Source: Branchiostoma floridae
Lineage: Eukaryota > Chordata > Leptocardii > Amphioxiformes > Branchiostomatidae
Length of the DNA: 64,000 nucleotides
Assembly (NCBI RefSeq): GCF_000003815.2
Contig: NC_049983.1
Span: forward strand, 3,852,706 to 3,916,705
Direction: 5' to 3'
Part shown: positions 13,101-23,137 of the stretch, piece by piece
Layout: the number at the start of each line of letters is the position of its first letter
Numbering within the stretch: position 1 is the stretch's first letter
The notes under the pieces: generated by a model
The model's database searches: none
What the model was told of the DNA's origin: nothing
What the model saw: the letters and a program-made list of their open reading frames with translations, nothing else
Made by a program: the position numbers and the translations under genes

Positions 13101-16100
13101 GCCAGGGTCCAAATTTGTTCCTAGGCTGACTTGTTCTCTTCTTTCTTTTAAGTTGATTTCTGCCACCATACTTTCTTGCAGGAATGGGTTCACTGGTACT
13201 GATGGTCAGAAGCTCCTACAGCAGGCTGTGAACACGCTGGCCGGCAGGATGAAGGTGTCGTCCACCACACAGGCCTCCAGCCAGGACACCATCTCACACG
13301 CCTTCAGATACGTGGAGAACTTCCTGAGCACTGCACCCAGCCTCAGTACCACCGTCTGTCTCATCAGGCTGCTCGTCTCCATCTCTGATAAGGGCAGCCA
13401 ACCAGAACTCTTCAACTCCAACATAGGTCTGATTACTGAATACTAAACAGGGCTCGAAATACCACCTACATATGCAAATTAGTGCAAGTAAAATTGGAGC
13501 TGTGTAGGTATTTCTGGTGTCTACCTGCACCTAACCTGCATGGGTCCATATACTGAGTTTTATACATTAATGTCCTGTCATGTACGTGTACATGAATTGT
13601 TATTAGCTGCATTGACTTTTACCATCTAATATAAAGTATAAAACAAACAAAAAATAGCAATGGTACCTGAACAATTTTAGTATGATCAATTTACTTCCTA
13701 ACTTCACAGTGGTGCAGGTAAATTTTGTCTGGTGCAGATAATCTACAATGTTACCTGCGCCAGTGCAGGTATGCAAAAAAAAGTATTTCGAGCCCTGCTA
13801 AATAATACTCCACCAGTCTCTTCATTTTCTTGTGCCTCCAGTGAGGCATCTCAGACGTGTAGTCCAGACACTGCACCTTCGGCTGTGGGATATTCCTACA
13901 GGAAGTTTGCAAACTATGGATTAGAACTAGAACTAGAACTAGAACTAGAACTAGAACTAGAACTAGAACTAGAACTAGAACTAGAACTAGCTAGACCATG
14001 TTGATTTGAGTATGTGTATGACATTCTCTAGGAAACCAAGAACTGAATGTGCCAATAAAAAGTTTGACAAAAAAGATGTTTTACACCGACTTTAATGATG
14101 AAATCTATGTGGTCAGGATGGTTGAACAAATGACTTAACACAGGAATATGGTATGCCAAACTGTAGATCCTTTATTTATATTCTTTCACATCTTCTTGAT
14201 TTTTGGCATAACATGAGTTTTAGTTTCCATTTTCTTAAATCTGATATTTATTTTGCAATTTCCTTGGCACGATTGATAGTTTTTTGGAAAACACAAAGTA
14301 ATGCGCACATGGATTTCATTGTTGCAATAGACAGCTTGCTATTCTGATGTTTATTATTTTATTGACGTTGACTTCATCAGCATATGCTAACTAAAAAGAA
14401 GAAACTGTTTTCTGAAACTTCTTTTGATTGGATTGTTGCGTACTGGTTCCCTACTGCAGCTGAACATACCCAGACCATCCTGAAGAGAGAATGGATAGGA
14501 AAAGATGGACAGAGGGAGAAGGGGGCCAAGTGTAATGAGGACTTACAGTTTGTTCTGAAGTAAGTCTTTTCCAAAAGCTTAGACATAATGTAGTCACATT
14601 AGACTTTCAGCACATACAATATGCAGCTGAGGCAATCTTCCTTACCACTGAACATCACATGCTTCCAGCATGTGATGTTCAGTGGTTAGTAATTCTGCCT
14701 ATCTGGGCTATCAGTTGGTTGTTTAAATCCCAACTGCAGTTCTTTGGACGGGATGTTAAGACATGGTCTGCTGTTCATTGTACAAGAGCTACAATGAACC
14801 TGTAAATATGGTACAGATTTTTGTCTTCTAGTGTGAATAGAGAACAGATAGCTGTTCAGTGAGTGAAACTGGATCGAGACCATAGAATGCGAACACTCGC
14901 GCGTTTCATTAAGTTTGCAATAATCACTTTTCTGTACACAACTACATGTATAAGTGTTTTATTTAACCAAATTCTTTCACTAAAACAACGTTTGAATGAA
15001 ACACTGTCTTCAGTTGGTTGTGTACCGAGAAGTTTGTTTATCTGTTTCAGCATGACATTGTACTTTCACACATTGCATCCTCCATGTCGCAACCTTGACT
15101 ATTTGAATTGCAAATAGTGCTTTGTTCGTAATTTCTTTGCATGATTGATCTAATGTACATTTTACTTCCCACCAAGGACCTTCCTTGATTACTCGGAAGA
15201 CAAGTTGTCGTGTATCGAGCACCTAGCAACTGTGGGGATACCAGAACTGGTGGAGGCAGACAAGAACGGCTGCTCCAACTCCTACCCAACACTTACAAGG
15301 TACTCAACTCAGAACACAACAGTTCAATTTCAGGGTTCTCCGATTTGCTCTGTTATTTTTTATGATTCAAAATAAAAAGTGAATGTTCAATTTATTTGCA
15401 TGTGTTAACCCAAAAATCAGTGTCAAAATACTTTTCTGAGCCAGGTTGTGCAGTGTGCAACCTGGGGCAAAAACTAGGTTGCACAACTGAATTTCAAGTT
15501 GCATCACCTACAATTCACTAATTTCTGGAAAAAAAGGTACAAGACAACCTTTTACTATCATTTTACTTATAAGCATGTTTGTATCTAAATAAAAATCAAG
15601 TAAATTGACAACAAAATCGAGTTTAGAAGTAAGTTGCACGAAGCAAAAAGTGGTTGCAAGTTGCAAGTGGGTATTTTGCACGCTGAAAATGCTCACGTTT
15701 TACTACCAAAAGTTGGAGAGATTCCTAATATATCGTCTTTGGCAACAACTTGTAGCATCTTTTTAATTTTAAAAGTTTCTAAAGTGCTTACTTGATTTAA
15801 TATGGTATTCATTTATAGTTTCTTCACAGTTCAGTAAAAGCATAATGACTTATCACAGCTTGTCCCTTAGCACTGTCCCTAGTTTTCTTTGATATTGCAA
15901 AAATATGAGAACCAGGAAATAAGATTGGTTTGCCTTAGGCCACACCAATTTAATGTCTTGGTTCACGGATTCGCTCGCTCCGATTTTTTGGAAAATAAAA
16001 TAAAAATAAAAATTACCATTCAGCAAATTTTCACCATTAATGAAACCATTTACCAACTTTCTGGTGTAGCAAATTGGCCTTTATATCATAAGCTCCTTAA

Positions 16101-19100
16101 AATCAACAAACTGGTGCTGTTACTGTACAGTAATAGTGGTTTTGTACTTTTTTCAAACTGAAAACTTTTTATTCTTTATATTTTGGAATAGCCCTTACCT
16201 TTACCCCAACCATTTTACAATTTTTATTTTTATTTTTATTTCACCCTTTCGCTCCATGTTTTTTATGAAAAAATCCGTGAACCAAGAAATTAAATTGGTG
16301 TGGCCTTACCAAAGAAAAACAATTATAATTTGTCTAGTAACTTTTCAGTGTTTAAATGTTAAAAGACTGTTCTTAAATGTAATACAACTTCATGTGACAT
16401 GACAAAGTTTTTAAATAGATTTCCTGTGATCATGGTACATCTATTAGATTATATTCTATTCAATGCTACATAAATTTGCTAACAAAGTGATATTTTTCTG
16501 TCTTCAGGCAGTCCCTTGGTGTATTCTACCGTGCAATGATGAGTGAGCTTGTCGTGTGTGTTAAGGACATCCCAGCTGGGAAAGTATCAGATGCTGCAAA
16601 GGTACCATCTGAAGTCAACATTCCTAAAACAAAGCTAGACTTCATATCGAAAAGCCAACTGTACTATGCTACATACAATGTATTACCTGGAAGTCAAGTT
16701 CTCACTTGTTTTGCATATTAGTTTGTCATAGTTCCAGGCTCTTCCATCATTTGAGACTTGTGCAGAGGGCTATTCGACTGACTGATTGAAATACTGTAAA
16801 TGCAGAAATATTTGTGGTAGTTTTATATTTGCGGTTTTCGCAGTGGCCACTTCACCTTGAACTTAAAACCACCACGAACATTTTTCCACTACAGTATGTG
16901 ACTTACAGTAAATGGTGCTACCACGAGATGTACAGTCAAACCTGTATTAGCGGCCACCTTTGCATACCGGCCACCTGCCCATAGTGGCCACTTTTTGTCG
17001 GTCCCTTGGATTCGTAATGATTAAGAAATAGGCTTAGCGGCCACCTGTCCAACGCGGCCACAGCCACACAATTTCCGGTCCCGCAGACACAGAGACACTG
17101 CCGATTACGGCCATGGCGGACGGCTGATCTACGATCCGGCACGCGTTTGGCCATTCAGCGGCCGTATCGTCACCCGACGCCGGATTAAAAACCTCTTTAT
17201 TTTCATATAGTGTAATAATCATTGCAGTACATGTAATTCTGTAGTATGTGAATTAAGATCAATGGGTACTAAAACCATGTGTAACTTTGATAAATAAATA
17301 TTGCTTGTGGTCAATTAATCAGCATTTTCTCTATAGCGGCCACCTCTCTATAGTGGCCAATTTTGACCAGTCCCTTGAGTGGCCGCTATAGACAGGTTTG
17401 ACTGTACCTTACTGTAGTTTCAAAAACACCACATCCAGATATTCATGTGCCGACCTGAACCATACAATTTTACAGGACCGGTACAGGTACAGGTATTACA
17501 TGTATGTACACAGTCCTACCTGGATGTCTAACCTTCATCAAAGTTGAGTCATTCTTTTTTTTTCTTCTTTAATTACCAGGTTCAAGTTGAAAGACTGTTC
17601 CGTTGGAGCATTGCTGTCAGGATTTTCCATATCCTGATCAACTTGGTCAAGGTAAGGACTGTATGCCCACTTCCTCTATCCTACATCTGTACATGCACAA
17701 AAAGTTAAATTGAAAGTTCATCTGCATAAGTAGAAGACAAACGATGTAAAGTTTGAGAGCCAGAATGGAGCAAGTAGATAAGCTGTGATGCACAGCATGA
17801 AGATAGTTAAAAAAAAGTTTTATGATAAAATATATATCATAAATGAAATATTTTATACATTCCACAACCAGGGCTTTACATAATTTACATTTTCTTTCTT
17901 CCTACAGGCATTTGATGGCAGAGTCTACCTTGGAGCAGCTCAAAAGGTAAGTTTACAAACGGTTGCTGGGTAAAGAGAATGATATACAAAAAAAAAATGT
18001 ACATGTACATGTTCAGTGCTCAAAATACCCACTTGCACTCTTGCAAATGCAACCACAATGTAAATGTGCATGGCATTTCTTGCCTTAATACATGTATGTG
18101 AACTGGACTCCCAACTTAGCCACTCTTCTTAGAGTGCTGCTAGAAGAAGGATCATGTCAATTAAGTTAGAATGCTTAGTTTTCTTGCCAGTTTAATATGT
18201 ATTCATTGTACGTTTTTACTATTAGGAATTATATTTAGCAGTTTGTGGTTGTTGCAATAGATTGTGGTTGTTTGCAATAAAAATTTTTTGTATCCTCAGT
18301 ATGGCCGTATGTTTGTGGAGGTGTTCTTGCGACAGGGTATGCCGGTTCTTGATAACGTCTTCAAGACACACAAGGTATGGCATTCAGACATCTTTCCATG
18401 AACTTAAGTGCCTCCATCCGTTAGGCCATATTGATTTGATTATATGGATCCACGTGCATCAAGTTTTGTCCATTTTCCCCCAAAAAATGTGATGGCTAAT
18501 ACATAACTAAACTGAACTGAACTGAATACATAGCTGCTGCAAAAGAAGTAGAATGTATGCTATATGTATGGAAAGTTGCAATAAAACAAATGTGGTTGTT
18601 GAATGCCAAAGTAAGTTGCAAAGGAAAAGGAGATGCTGTAAAAATGGAAATGTAAAGAAATTGCTGCACGTTTAGATGTTATCCATATATTCAAGTCAGT
18701 GTGGCTTTTTCAACATCACATTTTGAATATCAATTCAGATATGAATTGTCAAGCTCCATTTTCTATTGCTAGAATCATAGACATTTCAATGTACCATGCC
18801 AGCAGTCAACCAAATGAAAATGGCTAGGATTGGCAGGATTTTGTGAAATATGCTTGGTTGGGTAACCGGAACACAGCTGCATTGTTTTACTATGCCTTAC
18901 TTTCAGGTTTGGACAAGTTTTCTAAAATTCAGTTGTCCTATCAGGCAAGCACATAAAACGTTTATTGCCTAAACCAACTTTTCACTTGTCCAAAATTTTT
19001 AAATCATTTTTCTGTAGAATGTATTCTCACTTCCAGCAATAGATTTCTTTTGTCATTCATTGCCTATATATTTCTATGTTGACCATCACTTGATTCCATG

Positions 19101-20712
19101 ATTGCAAAAAGCAACAAGTTTATCAAAATCTCACTTTATGTTATACAAAAAAATGTAGAAAGAATCTTACCTGCCTGATCGGACATGCACTTGCCCGATC
19201 TGCACTTTCACTTGCACGGGACAATCGAGCTAGTGGACTTGACCAACCCTGACATTAGTTTACATCCCACACCCTTCCTTTCAGGACGATGTGCACAGCC
19301 TACTGAAGAACCTTCAGCTCAGTACTCGGGCCATGCACCACATGTGCGGCTTTTCCAAGGTCAGCAAGGACGTGGTGCTGACCAACTACGTGCCACTGGT
19401 CAAGAAAACCCTGGAGATGTTTGTGTATCGGGTCAAGGCCATGCTGACCATGAACAAGTGCCTGGACGCCTTCTGGCTGGGCAACTTGAAGAATAGGGAC
19501 TTACAGGTAGACGACTTTAAGTTATACCTTTAAGCTAGAAGTAATAATTGTAGCATGCCCTGAAACAAGTTGAACTGCAATTTCCAACACAACAAATGAT
19601 CAGCTCCAGTCTTTGTCAAGGAACAAACAATCCAATGCTTTTGTACGTCAAGTTATGTACAAAGTAGATAGCACATGTGACTCAGTGAGCAGTGGATCAT
19701 AAGTTGCAGGAAGTCAATTGGGCGCACTGTCTCTGTTTAGCCTTTTAGGAATGGTTGTAAGGCTGTGATGTAGATGGCTTATATAATGTGACTTCATTGT
19801 GCTCACTTGCTAAAATCACCTGTTAGGGGTTTTTCTCACCGGACTGCAGTATGTTGGCAACGTTGCTGCATTCTGAATTGACTTGACAAGTATTTGCAGT
19901 AACCTGTTCTGAAAAATAACATATTACCCTTCAGATAAAGGTGAACTAGTTAGAACTTGTTTCATATAGCATTTATGCTCATGCAGCAGGAACAGGTGTG
20001 TTTAGGCTTGTTGTAACTTGTTGTCTGTTCCAGGGTGAAGAGATCAGTTCCCAGGCCTATGCTGACCCGACTCCTGCTGACGGACAGTCAGATGACGACA
20101 CTGATAACGATGCCACAGAGCTGCCAGATGATGATGATGACGATAGCGACACTATGGTGAGCCTACATATGTCTGTACTAGTCTTGTGGATTTCCATGTG
20201 TTTCTTATTACTGTCACTAAGAATGTTAAGTTTAGGGGTGTGTGTACATGTACCTGCTTGTGGACATCATAACTTGAAAAGTCCTAGATAGATCTTGATG
20301 ATATTCAGTATGTTGGAAAGGGTTGGTAAACTTAGGTAAAAATTAGTAGATGATGGGGCCCCTACCAGTTTTCTATGGTACTGCAGTGGAACTTCTTGTT
20401 TTAATCTCTCATGTTCTGGACCATGTTCTGGTCACCATTTTTAAATTGGCATTTCAGTTGCAGACATTGAAAAAGGAATTAATTTTCATGACTTTGACCT
20501 GTAGGTCACTTGGGTGAAGGCCAAAGTTATAGGAGGTTAGTTCTGCAAATTAAGACTTGATTTTTATAATAAATGAGGAAAATACATGTTTCGATTGTGC
20601 TAAATGACAGCAATTTCATACTCTTTGTTTTCATTTTTGACAGAACCTGGAAGAAGAAAGTGTGGGCAGCAATGACAGTGTGGATGGAGAATCATATAGT
20701 GAGAGCTACTAA
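1114..20712 (+). CDS. FANCD2: FANCD2, C-terminal 846 residues (5' end outside window)
   Basis: Fanconi anemia group D2 protein, the partner of FANCI that is mono-ubiquitinated and clamps DNA at interstrand crosslinks. Coding exons read by eye: 1114-1225, 1996-2075, 2825-2968, 3619-3719, 4739-4854, 5908-6016, 7286-7394, 8118-8211, 8732-8802, 9032-9113, 9720-9833, 11381-11509, 12098-12216, 13182-13426, 14460-14559, 15177-15299, 16508-16601, 17580-17651, 17908-17946, 18300-18374, 19285-19506, 20034-20156, 20644-20712. All have AG/GT borders and phases that close exactly (847 codons with stop). Matches to human FANCD2 as I recall it include [22 protein letters not shown] then [47 protein letters not shown] and [17 protein letters not shown]. 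The tail is acidic (runs of D/E, then ESYSESY); a literal EDGE motif is not seen. The first exon aligns near human residue 590, so the ubiquitinated lysine (human K561) is upstream. The exon at 11381 has a weak-looking acceptor. Confidence 0.95.
1299..1503. mobile_element. Palindromic MITE in FANCD2 intron
   Basis: The two halves are imperfect reverse complements: CTAATTCCACCAGGTGTCAT at the left and ATGGCACCTGGTGGAGTTAT at the right, with GCCACCT/AGGTGGC and the AGGTCTTC / GAAGGCCT stretches pairing inside. This is a foldback non-autonomous DNA element of unknown superfamily. Confidence 0.6.
2186..2450 (+). mobile_element. tRNA-derived SINE
   Basis: A tRNA-like head with A box (TAGTCCAGTGGTTAGCAG) and B box (GAGTTCGATCCCGG) about 48 bases apart is followed by an unrelated body containing TTAGGACGGAACGTTAAGCC and ACAATGAACCTGTAAATA. 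The copy at 14667-14880 shares the body (GGACGGGATGTTAAGAC, ACAATGAACCTGTAAATA), which shows a dispersed element and not a lone tRNA gene. It lies in the FANCD2 intron after the 1996-2075 exon. Confidence 0.75.
3775..4110. mobile_element. Probable MITE in FANCD2 intron
   Basis: The left end (TTTGTTGTTTCTCTGATTTT) and right end (AAATCCGAGAAACAACAAAT) are inverted repeats. A related piece begins near 22490 (TTGTTGCTTCTCTGATT). No coding capacity is seen. Confidence 0.5.
4436..4556. mobile_element. MITE of the TACTGTAAATGC family
   Basis: A diverged copy, starting TACTGTAGAATGCAGACATT and ending with CACTACAGTATGTGACTACAG, of a family also seen at 16791, 22250, 45268 and 57517. Shared internal motifs are GTGACCACTTCACC and AAAACCACAGCAAACATTTT. 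Confidence 0.55.
5243..6016 (+). repeat. Six-copy tandem array of a FANCD2 exon acceptor end
   Basis: A 125-126 bp unit, made of the last ~35 bases of an intron plus the first ~95 bases of the next FANCD2 exon, is repeated in tandem. Exon starts are at 5281, 5406, 5532, 5658, 5783 and 5908. Each copy keeps the AG acceptor and the reading frame start ([11 protein letters not shown]). Only the last copy continues into LLRTCLA and a GT donor at 6017; copies 1-5 run into the next copy's intron tail and meet a stop. Copy 1 has a pyrimidine-rich acceptor tract (TGTTTGTTTCTTAG); copies 2-6 share a poorer one (TGTTTATGACAG). Copies 2-5 are almost identical, which means recent expansion or assembly uncertainty. 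Confidence 0.9.
6170..6345. mobile_element. Foldback element in FANCD2 intron
   Basis: A palindrome: left arm GTCTACCGAAAGTGTGAAAA, right arm TTTTCACACTTTCGGTACAC, with purine-rich GAAAAGGAACGAAAAGG and its pyrimidine complement inside. Confidence 0.6.
6485..6947. mobile_element. hAT-like MITE, full length, 8-bp target duplication
   Basis: Terminal inverted repeats TAGGGCTGGGTACCGGTAC and its complement at 6930-6947. It is flanked by ATCAAGAC (6477-6484) and ATCAGGAC (6948-6955), an 8-bp duplication with one mismatch. The interior repeats the pentamer theme GGTCC/GGACC. The 8-bp duplication is the hAT signature. Confidence 0.8.
7600..7962 (+). mobile_element. LINE fragment: C-terminal tail of a reverse-transcriptase ORF
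   Basis: The stretch encodes [16 protein letters not shown], then [15 protein letters not shown] and YVRHPELV, the usual post-RT tail of many invertebrate non-LTR retrotransposon proteins (pattern: RMLR..L..SW..H..N..LYG..P.....IR.RRLRFAGH..RH.EL). After 7803 related matter continues in another frame ([12 protein letters not shown], and near 7900 MKDRE-EW-RR-like), so the ORF is broken. The fragment sits in the FANCD2 intron 7395-8117 in the gene's orientation. I cannot assign the clade securely. Confidence 0.7.
8364..8703. mobile_element. Truncated hAT-like MITE (TAGGGCTGGG family)
   Basis: The right half matches 22723-23137: GTTCACACGTTTTGGGGCTT, then GGACCTGATCCTCTGGACCTG and a degenerate end TTGTACCAGTACCCA. 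The left terminus is not recognisable. Confidence 0.6.
9848..11302. repeat. 43-bp minisatellite with higher-order repeats in FANCD2 intron
   Basis: About 33 tandem monomers of 43 bp, with core GGTTAACCATAAACTTRTAC followed by TCTTTCCTTGGTACTGAAAT, fill most of the intron between the exons at 9720 and 11381. From about 10500 the monomers fall into three types. The variant block CTTTTCTTAG recurs at 10581, 10710, 10796, 10925, 11054 and 11183, that is every 129 bp (3 monomers) with one 86-bp step. The first units (9848-10018) are irregular. Confidence 0.95.
11600..11840. repeat. Imperfect tandem repeat running into an assembly gap
   Basis: A loose repeat of about 100 bases carries GGACTATACAGATACAAAAAC, GCTATACAGATACATGGCA and GGCTATACAGATACCGATACC. 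It is cut by the run of N, so the gap is probably a collapsed array. FANCD2 exons lie on both sides and join in phase. Confidence 0.55.
11841..11940. other. Assembly gap (100 N)
   Basis: Exactly 100 N, a standard placeholder of unknown true size. It lies in the FANCD2 intron 11510-12097; the exons on each side join in phase 0, and comparison with the human protein shows no missing coding sequence. Confidence 0.99.
13448..13797. mobile_element. MITE with 5-bp target duplication (CAGGGCTCGAAATA family)
   Basis: TIR CAGGGCTCGAAATA and TATTTCGAGCCCTG, flanked by CTAAA at 13443-13447 and 13798-13802. The interior repeats GTGCAGGTA/ACCTGCA motifs. Relatives at 29661, 38359 and 40222 have the same termini and their own 5-bp duplications. 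Confidence 0.85.
13918..13991. repeat. Hexanucleotide microsatellite
   Basis: About twelve copies of a six-base unit (GAACTA) in the FANCD2 intron. Confidence 0.95.
14645..14685. repeat. Perfect 19-bp-arm hairpin at a SINE head
   Basis: The arm CCACTGAACATCACATGCT, a TCC loop and the exact complement. The right arm is the start of the SINE at 14667, so the hairpin looks like an inverted duplication of the SINE's first bases. Confidence 0.75.
14667..14880 (+). mobile_element. tRNA-derived SINE, diverged copy
   Basis: It has an A-box-like TTCAGTGGTTAGTAAT and a decayed B box (GGTTGTTTAAATCCC), then the same body as the copy at 2186 (GGACGGGATGTTAAGAC, TGTTCATTGTAC, ACAATGAACCTGTAAATA). It is older than the 2186 copy, judging by its B box. 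It lies in the FANCD2 intron 14560-15176. Confidence 0.65.
15418..15685. mobile_element. MITE with 5-bp target duplication, GTGCAACCT subfamily
   Basis: Termini CAGTGTCAAAATAC and GTATTTTGCACGCTG, flanked by AAAAT on both sides (15413-15417, 15686-15690). The interior has GTTGCA/TGCAAC repeats. It is the same family as 40838-41162. Confidence 0.8.
15938..16305. mobile_element. Harbinger-like MITE, TTA target duplication
   Basis: TIR of over 30 bp starting GGCCACACCAATTTAAT and ending in its complement, with flanking TTA at 15935-15937 and 16306-16308. The copy at 23932-24287 has the same ends with TAA duplications. The 3-bp TWA duplication and GG start fit PIF/Harbinger. Confidence 0.75.
16791..16917. 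mobile_element. MITE of the TACTGTAAATGC family
   Basis: It begins ATACTGTAAATGCAGAAATA and ends near CACTACAGTATGTGACTTACAG; the interior GCAGTGGCCACTTCACC and ACTTAAAACCACCACGAAC match 22250-22451. Confidence 0.65.
16933..17404. mobile_element. pogo/Tigger-like MITE
   Basis: TIR CAGTCAAACCTGTATTAGCG and ...AGACAGGTTTGACTG, with TA on both sides (16931-16932, 17405-17406). Subterminal GGCCACC/GGTGGCC repeats are present. TA duplications and the CAGTCAAACCT start fit the pogo/Tigger branch of Tc1/mariner. It lies in the FANCD2 intron 16602-17579. Confidence 0.75.
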
Positions 20713-21577
20713 TAAACATCAAGTGGACCATCCTCCTAACGCCCGGTCCCCAACGGCATTACCTTATGGGGCCCTGCTATCCCATGCCCTATCAGTGGCT
20801 ATTATGATTGTCGCCACAAACAAGCTGTCAACCAATCAGAGAATAGGCCTTTCTTGGGCTTGTTGTTGTCGCAAGCTGTCTCGCAAAGGCCGCTGGGAAG
20901 CTATCAGCCAATCATGTTACGTATTACCATGGTTTTGTTTGCTCACCATGCCGACGCCCGATCCCCAACGGCTGACTGCCCATATAAGGGCAAGCTCATT
21001 AATATTCATAAGCAAGGCACCCCTAATAACCGAATACTGTGGCCGAGTTGTCAGGGGTGATATCATAGGCTTTGCCGTGATTGTCAACCCTGAGTGTGAG
21101 GGTGCAAGTGGACTACATGTATAGCCCATATGTTACTACAAAGAACATTTACGGTGCAGTACAGTGGATATTTGCCACTTACATGGAGTCAAAGTGTACA
21201 TGGCATTAAGTGTCCTTAACATGATCTTACAGATAATACAATGTATTGAAAAATAATTTTCTATAAGACATTTACATTACACATTTATATTTCAGTTTTT
21301 TCTTCTTAGAAAAGGTCTATTCGAAATGCTTCTATACATGATAGAACATAATAATAACTTTGTATCGACTTAAAACAGGATTGAAAATTCTGTTTAGTAC
21401 TGACAACATACCAGTGAAATATGTTGCAGACCTATGAAGATCTTAAGAAGAAATTCTACCCTTTGTTCTTACATTTTTCCCCATCTTTGTACATGTAAGT
21501 TGCCGGCTTCAATCAAAGCTTTATACCTGAATCTGGAAGTAAAATGTGTTGTCTATTGCCCTTCAAGAAACCCTTAA

Positions 21578-22102
21578 AGGGGCATTCCACTCCACACGGG
21601 AGTGTTATTTTCCGATAGATATCAATTTTAGGAAGTGATAACTGCATACTACTTCACATTATACGATAAAGTACCCAGTTGCTCCACATGCCTCAAAAGC
21701 ATTCAATGTTCTACTAAACTCCCCAAGTACCCTTTAATTGAATTAATCCTATGGCTGAATACAATGCAAAACTTTTAGGTAAGGTTACAAAACTAATTTC
21801 AGGTTCTCTAAGAAATCTCGTCTTGTTCTTGTATTCTTTGCTATCTTATGAGCAATTAGCCTTCTCGGTGTGCTTAGCGTACCTCATTTATTCCGAAAAT
21901 ATGTACGATAAACAAAGTGTATATGCATACTTGGAATGCATGGGTAGGGTCTGCATGGGTTTAGTGAGTGTCATTATTGTTTTATAAAACACACATCACG
22001 TAATTCATCCCAAGGTGAATTCCACAAAATTCGGCTGATTATGTATTCTTTGACACATTATCTATTGGAAAACAATACTCCCTTCTGGAGTGGAATGTCC
22101 CT
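21578..22102. mobile_element. TTAA-flanked MITE
   Basis: TIR AGGGGCATTCCACTCCA and TGGAGTGGAATGTCCCT with TTAA on each side (21574-21577, 22103-22106). A 525-bp interior encodes nothing convincing. TTAA duplications point to piggyBac or Kolobok; the termini do not decide between them. Confidence 0.7.
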
Positions 22103-22249
22103 TTAACATGTATGTATAAGAACCGAACTTGTTTTTATCTAAGCTACTCATACTGTTACATGCTGGTATTTCAGCAATAAATACATTTCTGTATATTCAA
22201 ACCACCTTGCTTCTTGTAGTCTTTTTGACTGTCTTTGGTTTTAAATGTT

Positions 22250-22451
22250 TACTGTTAATGCAGAAATGTTCGCGGTGGATTAATATTCGCAGTGACCACT
22301 TCACCAGGAACTTAAAACCACCGCAAAGATTTTCTATTATGGTATTAGACTGCAGTCTATGGTGTTGCCGCGAAATTAAAACCACCGCGAAAAGTTATTT
22401 TCCCCGCTACCGCGAAATTAAATCCCTGCGAACTTAAATGCATTTACAGTA
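22250..22451. mobile_element. MITE of the TACTGTAAATGC family, fuller copy
   Basis: Ends TACTGTTAATGCAGAAATGT and TTAAATGCATTTACAGTA are inverted. The interior has repeated CGCGGTGG / CCACCGCGA and CGCGAAATTAAA motifs. This is one of the better copies of the family in the window. Confidence 0.7.
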
Positions 22452-22722
22452 TCTTACTGCACACAGTTTGGTCACACCAATGCTATTTGTTGCTTCTCTG
22501 ATTCTGCTGTCCTAGGCTCTTTTTCTCAATTTGAAAAAAAAAATGGCTACACCTTCATGTTGAGAAATTTTCACTGCCTTTCCAGACTCCCAAATAAAAA
22601 ACTAAAAAAACTTCAATTGGACATCAGAGTTTCTTCAACTGTTTCATCCAAAATATGAGACGTTGGGATGGATATTTGTCTGGAATTTTACACGAGCTGG
22701 TAACGTTTTCTTTTGTGCTTTG

Positions 22723-23137
22723 TAGGGCTGGGTATCGGTACAGCGTACCGGTACAAAACCGGTTTTTCTTATTGGACCGGTCCAGAAAAACCGGACCTGA
22801 AAAAATTAGGTGGACCGGATGTTGGACCGATTAGAAAATTAACATATTATTTTATCAGGCATTCACACGTTTTGGCGCTTGCAGTTGGAAGAAAATGACA
22901 AGAGTGAAGTAGAGTAGAGTTTATAGTAATTTCTATCAATGTTTACAGTCAATCGTACAGGTGCAGTTAGCGTTGTAGGATTTTAAAACGCCAGTGTAAG
23001 TCTAATACTCCGCCAAACAGATTTCTTTGTAGTGAAGTGGACAATTGGTATGAGTCATACTTAATCAGGTCCGGACCTGGACCTGATCCTTTGGACCTGA
23101 ACCGGACCTGGATTTTCTGTACCGGTACCCAGCCCTA
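22723..23137. mobile_element. hAT-like MITE with perfect 8-bp target duplication
   Basis: TIR TAGGGCTGGGTATCGGTAC and GTACCGGTACCCAGCCCTA. Flanks GTGCTTTG at 22715-22722 and 23138-23145 are identical. Interior of GGACC/GGTCC repeats. It is the best-defined copy of the family. Confidence 0.9.

Noticed and set aside
13732-14004. A frame ending in a Leu-Glu repeat
   Set aside because: It is made by the GAACTA hexamer microsatellite in a FANCD2 intron.
20573-21124. A 183-codon + strand frame around the last FANCD2 exon
   Set aside because: It reads the final FANCD2 exon in a different frame and continues through repeat-like sequence; no family resemblance.
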